DNA from: Deuterostichococcus epilithicus
Taxonomy: Eukaryota; Chlorophyta; Trebouxiophyceae; Prasiolales; Stichococcaceae
Length of the DNA stretch: 64,000 nucleotides
Assembly: GCA_033439295.1 (NCBI GenBank)
Contig: JAVTLE010000011.1
Span: forward strand, 1,922,082-1,986,081
Direction: 5' to 3'
The position numbers and the translations under genes were made by a program. The notes under the pieces are model-generated. The model saw only the letters and a program-made list of their open reading frames with translations, searched no databases and was not told the origin of the DNA. Shown one piece after another: positions 51,258 to 61,800 of the stretch (position 1 is the stretch's first letter; every line of letters begins with the position of its first letter).

Positions 51258-51863
51258 TCAGCAGCCGCCACCGCCGCCACCGCCACCGCCACCGCAGCCG
51301 CCGCCGCCACCACCACCGAAACCACCGCCGCTGCCGCTGCTGTCACAGCCCGCCATGCTAGCAACAAACCCTCCTGTCCACCAAGTCCCGGTGACATGGG
51401 TTCCGGCGGCTTTGGTAGCCCTGTGATCCTTCACCCTGCATGTGCAGACCAGTCGCGTTAATTGAACCAGCTGCCTTGTTCGATGCTCACAGCACTGCAT
51501 GGTGCAAGTGGAGTGCTGCATGGTATTGCAGGTGAGTGGCTCGTTGCACGTCTTCGGGTGATTGCAGTTTACTGCGCACCCCTTGATGCCGCCGCAGCAG
51601 AGCGGTATGAAGATCGAGAGGACGAAGATCAGGAAGACGATCAGGCCTGCCGAGGCTATGACGATGCCGACGATGGCTGCGCCAGACAGACCGCTGCCAT
51701 GACTATGGGAAAAGGAGCGCAGGAGCCGCCTGTCCATTGGGGCTGGTGGGCGTCGAGTATACCTTTCCTGCAGAACTGCAGATTTCTGGGAAAGCAGATA
51801 GGGCGCGTATGAAAGACTGCTAATGGTGTGCACGTTGTCCCACTGTGCAGTGGCTACGGACAC
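51258..51863 (-). CDS. small membrane protein with Cys cluster and glycine-rich tail, copy C
   Basis: Unnamed. The most likely start is the Met at 51,737 (MDRRLLRSFSHSHGSG). The frame is open to a stop at 51,258. One long helix (AAIVGIVIASAGLIVFLIFV, continuing LSIFIPL) is followed by CCGGIKGC, several more Cys, and a tail GCDSSGSGGGFGGGG that ends in a Gly run closed by a Cys. The order helix, CC cluster, Gly tail is the same as in copy B. A GTAAAC donor-like site after KGCA leaves open an intron that would remove the middle Cys-rich part. Function is unknown. It may be a cell-wall or plasma-membrane protein by analogy with plant Gly-rich proteins, but this is a guess. Confidence 0.55.
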   Translation of the reverse strand: MSVATAQWDNVHTISSLSYAPYLLSQKSAVLQERYTRRPPAPMDRRLLRSFSHSHGSGLSGAAIVGIVIASAGLIVFLIFVLSIFIPLCCGGIKGCAVNCNHPKTCNEPLTCNTMQHSTCTMQCCEHRTRQLVQLTRLVCTCRVKDHRATKAAGTHVTGTWWTGGFVASMAGCDSSGSGGGFGGGGGGGCGGGGGGGGGGC

Positions 51864-52812
51864 CGTGGTATGTAGTCAAGACCCACTGCGGTTCGTCATC
51901 AAAGGGCCAAACATCACCGTCCCACTGTTTCTTCTCAGCAGCTTGTATGAACGCCTGCGGCGTGAAGAACCCGCTGCGCGCGCTGCCACAGACGACCAGT
52001 GTCTCAGACTAGGCCTAAGCCCCGATGCAACCGCGACGATGCACTTGACATTCATGTGCCACGTGACGCCCATGCGTCGCCTCCAAAACGGGCAAAACAA
52101 CTCTCGATGCCATTAAAGGGGATGCGACAGCGGGTAGAAGCGCAAAACGGCACTGCACCTCGGTTGAATACGTTGCTTGCACGCGCAAGCTGACGCGATC
52201 AAAGGCGACGACCTGGTGCCCCCTAACTTCAAGATCGGCGACGCAAATGCTTCTTCAGTCTTGGGATTGTGCGCAGGTCATCCCTATGTCGACAGTGGAG
52301 CTGAGCATCTGGAGTGCCACGTGTCCACGTGGTCGTGCCGGGAGCTCCGACACGACTTGGCCGGCCTCACCAACGCTGGCGTGGAACACCTTCAAGCGGA
52401 GCAGGCATCTTTCGCCTGCATATTTGATCTCTCTTGTTCCGTACGGTATGCGGTGCTTCGAAACACAGGCGGGTCGTCTGTACGACACTCTAATTCAACG
52501 GCTGCAGGAGTCCCTGCTCATCAGCACGTAGGGTCACGCAAGCTCTGTCACAGGAGCACCACTAGGCAGCAACGGCGAAACGCCAAGTTCAGAGGCCAGG
52601 ACGGATGGCGCAGGTGCGAGATGGAGGCCAAGGGCGCCCCCGTTGATTACAGCTGCTCACCCTTCTGCTGTATGCACGACGCGGCCTTCCTATTACTGGA
52701 CAGCTCTTGCGTTGCGCCTCCTCTCCCTCGCTGCTCTATGCCAGACGGGGGTGGGCTGCCAGCCGCCTCGCTGCTCCGAGAAGCAGCTGCTGCCACTGCC
52801 CGATTTGCTAAT
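51864..52812. other. gene-free stretch left of RRP5
   Basis: It contains the 3' untranslated region of RRP5 (TTACA on the plus strand, i.e. TGTAA in gene sense, at 52,647-52,651) and the promoter side of glycine-tail copy C. A 355-codon open frame begins on the plus strand at 52,177, but it runs over true RRP5 exons and has no domain. Confidence 0.45.
52647..52651 (-). terminator. TGTAA polyadenylation signal of RRP5
   Basis: TGTAA on the minus strand, 162 bases behind the RRP5 stop. Confidence 0.5.
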
Positions 52813-55800
52813 TCAGGCCGGCCCGGCGGCGCTTTCCACGTACTCCCGCGCCGCCTGCTTGACGTGCTCCACACTTGCGGCGTCGCCGTGCTGCTGCTCG
52901 TATTCCAGATACCGCTTGAAGAAGAACTGCACGGCAGCATGAAATGCGCATTGTTTGGGAGGGGAGTCTTCACAGATGACCGTCAGCAGCAGCCCACATG
53001 CACCACGCCCTCCTGGGGGTGCCGCAGCCGCTCGCTTGCTGCGAACGCTGGGTTTCACAGGCCGATGCCGTGGACCCACCCAGCAGCCGCCATGGAAAAC
53101 TGCAAGTCCATGGGCATGCATTTACATCGAGAACACAGTAAGGCAGGGTTGCTGAGGCTGTATAAATGCAGGAGTTCGGTCGCATCTGGGCTCCTCCTTG
53201 AAATCAAAGCACCTTCATCTTCTTGGGCGGCAGCTGCACCGTGATGGCGCGCTCGAACAGGGCCCGCGTGCGCGCCGTGTCGCCCGCCTTGATCTCCTGC
53301 GCCACAACCGCATGGAGGTGTCAATGCGTCCGGATCCGCATGCGAGCCGGCATTGGAGGAGGAACATCATCGCACAGGAAACCTCGGCCTCGGTGCTTGG
53401 CCTTCAGCAGGGTTCCAGGCCCATGCCTGTGGCTTGCCACGGTGTGCAGGGGTATGGTGTATGGGTGTCGCTCCTACCCCAAACATAGCAGCTGCCGGAC
53501 AGCAGGACCCCGCTTGCACCCTTGAGATGGGCTGTGGTACCAAGACAGGGTGTCCGGGCAGGGCGCAAGCCCATAACCCACCAGCTACAGGCACACGACA
53601 TACACGGTTGAGGACCCATCCATGCTTGGCTCCTCCCACGCTCCGCAGCCACAGTGTCACAGAAAATGATAGGGCGGCCTCTTGAGGGAGGGCGGCACAG
53701 TGGCCCAAAACCCTACCTGGTCCAGGTAGACGGACCACAGGTCCAGGCGGCGCGGGTAGTTCCGCAGCACGCCCTCAAAGAGCGACCGCCCCCGCTCCGT
53801 AGAGCCCGAGCGAAACTCCAGCAGCGCCGCCTGCGTGATGACCTGCGGGGCATGCGGCGAGCAGTGCCTTGCATGTTGGGGGGTGGGTCGGAAGTCTCTG
53901 GTCTGCAGGGCAGCCCCCTGCATGGGGCGGCGGTCCAAGTTGCCCGGCGTGCCACAGTGTCTGACTAGCCAGGCGTGCATGCGGCGCAGCCCGCTGCTTG
54001 CAGCCTGCGCACCAGGAGAGCAGCGCACAACCGTGGCATGCATACCGTCAGACCATTCCAGCGAGTTGTGTACCACCAGACAGCCCACCCTGCAGCCGCG
54101 AGGCAACATGTGGACTGCGCTCGGGCGCAGCAACACGCTGCCGTGGGCGCTTTCCCAGTGCATTGACTCGCCGGCTACCACACGCGGCACGCAGTCAGAG
54201 ACCAAGCCATGCCCGCCCTGCGGGCAGTGCACTTCGGCAGTGCAGAGGCCGCGGCGGCAAGCCTGCTGCATTGTGCACCGTCGCCCGGGACGGCTCATGG
54301 TTCTGCCGCACGTTCCCACAAGCTCCCATAGGCGACGGCTCATGTTGCTGCCGCATGTTCCCACACGGCCCCCGCACCTTAATGTGCTTGCGGGAGGGCA
54401 GCGCGTTGAGGGCTCGCTCCAGCACCTTTTGCGCTGCGCCGCTGCCGCCGCCGCCCTCGCCCAGCTCCGCGCCCACCGCCCGCAGCCACACCTGTGTTTA
54501 CCAATCCCCTCTTCCTGAAACTGTGAAATTATGAACAACTGCGGCTTGCCGCAGGCGCTGGCGCAGGTTCACATTTTGCTCGTGACCCCCCCACGAAGTG
54601 AGTGCGGTTTCTGCAGGACGCGGTGTGCGCTGCGTGCATGAGCTGGCACAAAAGGCTGAGGATAGCTGAAAATCAGCTATTCTGGGGTTGTGTGGCCCGG
54701 CGCCTGCGGTCGCGACGGCATCGGGGGACGCCGCGCGGTTGGCAGGTGCACGGGCTCAGAAAATTCGCTGTCGCGCGACTTGTAGCACCTCGCCAAACGT
54801 GAGTCGGAGCGGTGATATGCTGACGCGCATGGCAGACACGGGGCTTGCAACACAGGGCTTCAGACGGCAGGCCCGGGCTGCAGGTATCGCAGGCCGGCGC
54901 ACACAGTGCACGCGAGCGAGCAGACTGCATCCGAGGTCGACGCCAGCCGGCATGCGGCAGGTTCGGAAACTACATATGCTGGGTATGGCGATCCCCCGGA
55001 AGAAGCGCAGGCCGACGCAGCACTTCACCCATATCTTTGTTTCCGAATCCCCACAAACTCAGGTGTATAACCCTAAGCGCCGCCCCACCTTGGCGGAGCC
55101 GGCGAACTTGCGGCAGGCGGCCTTGAGCAGCGTGCGCGCCGCCTCGGACCGGCCCGAGCGCTCGAACATGGCCGCCGCGGCGAGGTGCAGCCTCTTGGGG
55201 TCCGTGTGCGCCGCCGCGCGGCGGAAGGCTGCCATCGCCGCCTCCTCCGGCGGTGAGCCGTATGTGTTTTCCAGGTTGAGCAGCGCCGCCCACACGTTGA
55301 ACTTCTCGCCCTCCTCCCTGGGGAGTTCAAATACAGAGGAGTCAGCACGGACTGCGTCAATTTTGCTTCAAAGACTGCTTCTCTTTGATCCGAAACCACC
55401 ACTGGTCGACCCCCTCGCCACACTCCCTGCAGGGTGCGGCAGCCGCATCAGCCAGTGCAGCAACCACAGCGTCTCACGTTCGTGTGTGGAGCTGCCATTC
55501 GGGGCATGTTCTGTTTGGGTAAAAGCGCTTCGCGTGTGTGTGTGGAGCTCTCTGCACCAAACTCAGGGTAGCCACGCGCATCACAAGACGGCACTGCAAG
55601 TCAGGCCGTGGAGAGGGAGAAACGGATGCGGCGATGCCACAGGCGCCATGAGACAGCCGTCTGACATTGACGCTGGCCGAAGCACCTCACCACGGCTGAT
55701 CACAGACTAGAACAGGCTTGCATGCCAGGCAGGAGTTTGCATGCCTGCACAAGTATGCGAGAGGGTGCTGCGCATGCTCTGTGCCGTATCAGCCATGCAA

Positions 55801-58800
55801 ATTGACTGTGTCGCCGACGGGACCACGCATCACAAGATTGGGAGGGTGTGGCGACGCGGCGGGAACACGGAACGAACTCACATTCCTGCGCACTGTGCTG
55901 CACCGTCGAGTCGCATTCCGCAGGCGCGCCGGAGGAGGCGGCCCCAGAGGCGGACCCAGAGGCACAGGAACCTCTCGGGAAGGGTTTGACCATGAGACAC
56001 GCGCATGACAGAGACACGTCAGCACGGGGTGGCGAGGGAAAGCAAGCCCGCCTGTAGTTGATGGTGACCAGCGCCCGCTCCGCAATCGCGCGGGCGCCGT
56101 CGGCGTCGCCCAGCGTCAGTAGGAAGGCCATGTAGCGGATCCAGGCGTGGCTGGAGTCGGGCTGCCCCGCCACCAGCGCCTCGAACGCGTCCGCCGTCTC
56201 TGGCTCCGCCGCCGGGTCCGCCCGCGCCAGCTCCTGCGCGGCAGAGCAGGTATGGTCTAGGGCATGCACAGTGAGTCTGCTGGTGTGATTTGATCCAAGA
56301 CACTTCAAAACGCATCAAGCTTCGAGCACGCTTGCCGTCCGCGGCTCCGCCACCGCAACCACCCACGCCAGCCCCCCTGCGACGCCGCAGCTGTGGCAAA
56401 CTTGAGCCATCGGCAATGCAACTGAAGCAGGGTAGAGGGCGAACAGGCGAATGCATTCCAAGGCAAATTATAGGATGTCACGAGCGGCGTCTCCTTGCTG
56501 GTGGCTGCGTCAGACATCAGCCTGACGCTGCAGTTGATGCACTGCCTGCGCAACTTGCGCGTTCTGCCGGTCTGAGACCAGTTGGAAAGGACCTTTGAGT
56601 CAGGCACGCTGCATGACATCAAAGCACGCACCGCGCGGCGGATGGCGGCCTCCTTGTCGGCCTTGGCACGCTTCTTCTGCGCCTTGGACAGCTTGCCGCC
56701 CTCTGCCGCCTCGCCTGTGCAGCGCACATCAGGGGGTGCACGTCAGGGGTTGCACGTCAGCCCACGTCGAGAAACGGCCAGGCAAGCGCGGGGCCTGCAG
56801 CGCTGCAGCGCCGGTGAGCAGCCTCAGACTGAAGCAGACCCACCAGATTGTGAACCCTAGAGGTTTGCATGTCCCGTTGCTCCTCCCGCGCCCCTGGCAG
56901 AGTTTGCAGCTGCGCGCGCAAGTCACAACTGCACGGGCACGCGCGTGCAGCCGCCGCGACTCCTGACAGGCTCAGCGGGGCTGCCGACAGCACCAGAGAT
57001 TGTAGGGTTTAGGGTTTTAGGGTTTAGGGTTTTAGGGTTTGTGTGTGGGCGGCGCACAACACGACAGGGAGAACAGCAGAACAGCAGAACCGACAGAAGG
57101 ATTTGCACCCGCGTCCGGCGCGACCGGCGACTGCGGCTGCTGCTCGTCTTCCGCCATTTCAGCGCCGCCGCCCCAGGCGCCGTTGCCGCCCAGGTCTAGG
57201 GTTTTCACCGGCGCTGCGCCGGCGGCCGGCGCCGACGCGACTGCAGCCTCTGCTTCCAGCTCGCTGTCCAGGTCGGCCTGGCGGGTTGGAAATCGTTCGA
57301 GCAATCACTCACGCATAAGACAGGTTGAACTTGCCAAGTGCTGCGGGCAGATTGCTGATGATTAGGGTGCCTCTGGGTCCAGCAGCGCCGCAGTCCTGGG
57401 CTGCTGTTGTCAGCTTGCTGCAGGGAAGAGGCACCACATCGGGTAGGATTGCCTTCAGGGGCGGCATCCGGGCAAGGCAGCTCAATCCTGCGCATTGCTG
57501 TGCAGTCCACCCAGCACAAGGTACTGAGCCTTGGCACATCAACGGCAGGATATAGACGTCCCTCCCTGATCCCGCCCCTGTGGCAGCTAATGGTTTTCGC
57601 GCACCCAGTTCGTCAGCTTGCAGCTGATGCTCCGTCTGGGTAAATGGCAACTGCTTAATCTGAATGAGGGCGATTTGCACTCCGGGTGTCTCACAGCTGC
57701 TGTGCACAGCGTCTGTGCATACACAACAGAGGGCCGTGAGACGGGCTGGGAAGAACGAACGAGCACGATGCAAATGTGCACTTGGGTTTCGCCTGCTCAC
57801 CTCGGCATCCTCCTCCTCTGACGCCTCGGCAGACGCACCGTCGTCGTCTGCCTCCCCGGCTGCCCCGCCGTCGAGCACCTGCCCACCTTCGTCGCTGCCG
57901 CTGCCTTCGAGACCCTCCATCGCATCCGCCTGCAGCAGGCATCGGGTCACTGGAAGGCAGGAAGTGTAGCCACAGTTGGGGGCAGGCAGGAGGCCCTGGA
58001 GCGAGACAGCCACGCCAGTGAGGTGTGGGAGGCTTTCCACTGTCTTGGGATGGTAGTTGGCGTATCTCAAACTTTGGCATCTGCTGGCCGAGGAAATGGG
58101 CTCCGGTTCAGGCTGGGCATGCGGGCATGCTGGGCGTGGTTGCGACGAGTGCATGTCCCCTCGTTGCCGGACTGAATCAGCATGGTGGCCCTCTCCGCCC
58201 CAAAACAAGAAGTGTGCCCTGGTGCAACAGGAACCTCGGCCCTCCTCGATTGGGGCGGGACGCTCGGCCAGACCCCACTGTCAGGACGAGATCGTGCAAT
58301 GGCGCAGGTGGCGACACAGGGTTTGCATCCTGTCTTGCTCCTGGCCGAGCAAGGGCTGTCCAAGATGCGCGATGCCTGTGCAAGCGCAGCCGGACAACCA
58401 CCACGGCGACAGAGGACCAGCCGTACGGACGGTGGCTGCCGGTGTGTATCGGCCCGCCGCCACCCCCTGCTGGCGTCTGCGCCCGTGCCGTGCGCCATGG
58501 CAGGGCCAGGTGTCGCCCGCTGCAGGCGGTGGCGGCGGCAACACCGTGCCGGCAGCCTCCTTGCCCTTCGGNTGCCTCCCAGTGGGGAGAGGGGGGATAC
58601 AGGGAGCACGGCAAGCCACACCTCGTCGGGATCACTGTCCCGCTCCAGGGCCTCCAGCCGCGCTGCCATCTCGTCATCTAGGTCGCCCTCATCGCTGCCG
58701 CACCCCGCCGCCTCTGCCATGTCCTCGTCGTCTGGCGACCCGCCGCCGCCGCCCACCACGCTCGGCTTGAGACTCAGCGACAGCTTCCCCGCGACCGCGT

Positions 58801-61800
58801 CCACCCGCAGCACCTTGGCGCGCACCTCTGCAGTGCACAAGGCGTACAGCAATGAGCAGCGGTGTGATGCCGGTCTTAGATGAATTCATCTGTCTGCAGC
58901 CGGCGTCAGCTTGCCGGCTCCGCGTCTCCGCACAGCACCTTGGCGTGCACCTCAGCGTTAAGAGTGCGGTACAATCCGATGAAGCCACTTTCGGTGTCAG
59001 CTTGTGTATGCAATCAGCGACAGCTTGCCGGCAACACAGCATCCTGGATGCTAAACTGCAGGCACGATTTCCGGGCGGTTTGAAGGCAGCCAATACGACT
59101 CGTACAGCTGCAGTGAGTCATGTCCTGCAAACTGCAACCTGAAGTGTCTCACTTTCAGCAGATAGAAAGCGCAAGTTGGAGGTACAAGGGATCAGCAGCG
59201 GCTCAGGGTGCCGGCAGCGCCCTGTACCCCTGCAGCTGCCTTGGGCCTCCTACTTGCGAGTGGTGCCGATTTTGCTCCAGCCCAAGGTGTGTGCCAGGCT
59301 GATGACTTCCTCAGCCGTAAAGTGTTCGAGAGAACCCTCCCCTTTTTCGCCTGGTTCCATCGGAAAGCCACTGACCCCATCCCTCATCAAGTCCCGAGAA
59401 AGCGTGTGTTGGATTTGACAGGGCGCAACAACCAGACCAGTTCACCCCCTCTTGCCGTCTGGGACCCAGGGGAATCATGCGAGAACATTTAGAAAGCACT
59501 ACCTTGTCCGGCCTGGAACTCGGCGTGGATGTCGCCCACGAAGCCATCGGACACCTCGCTGATGTGCGCCAGCCCGGAGGGGCCGCCCTTGCCGCCAACC
59601 TGCGCCGTTCATGACAGACACTGCAAGTCCGCATGGGCAATGTCACTGAATGCCTGAGCCGCTATCTGGTGCAGCCTTCTCGAAGTAGCTGCACCGAAGC
59701 AGCTCGCCCGAAGCACATATAACTGCAACAAGCAGGTGCTGCTCGTGTCTGCGTCCCTGGCCTGCACGCTTACACCACTGCAGTGGCCATCTGAACGATA
59801 ACAAGCAGTTCCTCAATCAAAAGCAGCGCACCTCAACAAAACATCAAACTCCACCTGACCGTTCAAGTTTGTACAAGAAGAATTGCGCACCTCCACGAAG
59901 ACGCCAAACTCCTCCACGCGCCGCACGCGGCCATCGAGCACGGCGCCCACAGGTATCTCCGCCAGCGCGGCGGCGGCGGATGGCTTGCCGGGTTGCGCGC
60001 TCTTCAGGCTCATGTCGATCCTGTGCAGGGGATCGAGCACCGCCGCGTTGAGAATCCGAGGTGTGTCTGAATTTGGGTTTGGAACAGGAGGTGAGGAGCT
60101 GGAGGGACGACTGTGGGCAACCCTGCAGGGGCGTCCACGTGGCCTGCGGTCTTCCTGGCACATGAATAACACAGAGCAAAATGCATTACCTGCCAGGCGT
60201 CACCAAGCAGCGGCATCTCATGTCGGCTGCCCATCCGCATACAGGCACAGGCAGCAGGAGCGGAAGGGACGACCGAACCTGCTGCCCTCGACGGCGATGA
60301 TGCGGCCGCGGACGTGCTTGCCGATCGGGAACTCCCTGGCGGGCTCCTCCACAAAGCCGTCCGACAGGTGCGCCAGTTTGATGCGGGCGGTCGCGCCGTT
60401 GCGCAGTGCAACAAAGACGCCCGCCTTGCCGACGCCCGACACGTAGCCGTGCACCTGTGCCCAGGAGTGCAAGAGGAAATTGCTTAAGGGCGGCTCATAT
60501 GGTGACGATGAGTTGATGAGCGCAACCCCAGGTCTATCACTCAGTGCCACGGACGGCACGGACCTTGGGCACACCAGGCAGTGTCGGCTCCAGCAAGTCT
60601 CGTACACCAGCTTTTGATACAGGGTCCGACATGCGGACCTCCTGATGCCCTGTGTGCATTCTTCCAAGTCTACTGAACCTTCTTCTCACACCTGGTCCCC
60701 AACCGCAGGGTCCTTGCCAGGCCCCGCCGCCGCCGCCCTGCCGCCGTCGGGCCGCCCCGCCAATGGGCAGCCGGCGGAGGCCTTGAGGCTGAGTGGCACC
60801 GCCTTGTCGTCGCCCGACGCGCCGCCGCCGCCGCGCGGCGCCGCCGCGGGGGAGGCGCGCTCCAGCACGCGGCCCCGCACCATCGTGCCGGGCCCCAGGC
60901 CTGCACGGCACAGAGGGAGCAAACCTCTTGGACAGTGTGAAATCATATGGGTAAGTGGCATTGCCGTACTCTCTCAATCCTTGCTTAGGTTGGCCCAATG
61001 CCTGCATGCCGATAGATGTGACAGCAACACGCAGCCACCTGGTCGGGCCAGGTGCAAGACCGCCTTTCTGACCTTACATCCCAGGTTCAACACAGGCGGC
61101 AACCGATGGCCAGAATTTGAGGCTGCTCCCCGACGACTTCGGCTGCGACACTGCAGCGCGGATGGCACCAGTGCTGCTTTCCGCCAGCATGTCAGGGAGC
61201 AGCTTCGCTGCATGTCAAGTGCCCGCCTGGTTGCCCCGGGAAACACAACACGCATTACTTCGAGATGAACGACCCGACGTCTTGGAGGCACACTCTTGTA
61301 GATGATTGCCACGCAGCACACCAGTGAGCGCATTGTCGGCGTACACATCATGGATGTCGCACAGGCCCACTGCGCCGGTGTGCCCCTCCGCCAGGTGCAG
61401 GCGCAGGCCGTGGCCGCCGGCGGCGACGATGCGGCCGGTCACCAGCGTGCCCGGCTCCGGCGGCTTCCTGCTTCCGGACTGCCCACTATCTACTTCCTGC
61501 TGCGACAGGTCCACGCTGTGCGTTGCACGGTCCACCTGCGGCCCGGAATATTGCTTATGTCATCGACATGTTGAGTTTGACATGCTCGTACGCAATGCAG
61601 CACCGTGCAGCAACCAGACGAGGCTCCCAGCTTTTGGAAGGACTCGTCGATGGCAGGCACCCCTAGTAGCAGGCAAACTCGAATGGAGTCTCTGTTGAGA
61701 TTTGCGAAGCAGCATCAAGCTCATTGCAGCATTCTGCTGACGAAAAATTCTGAATCTGCTGAATGCTGCAAGGAGTTTGCTGCAATCGGCGAATCTCAAT

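Noticed and set aside
52177-53244. Plus-strand open frame of 355 codons
   Set aside because: It overlaps the last two RRP5 exons, which have clear homology and correct splice phases on the other strand.
57001-57045. Possible chromosome end
   Set aside because: The telomere-like array is about 40 bases and sits inside an intron of RRP5 with exons on both sides.
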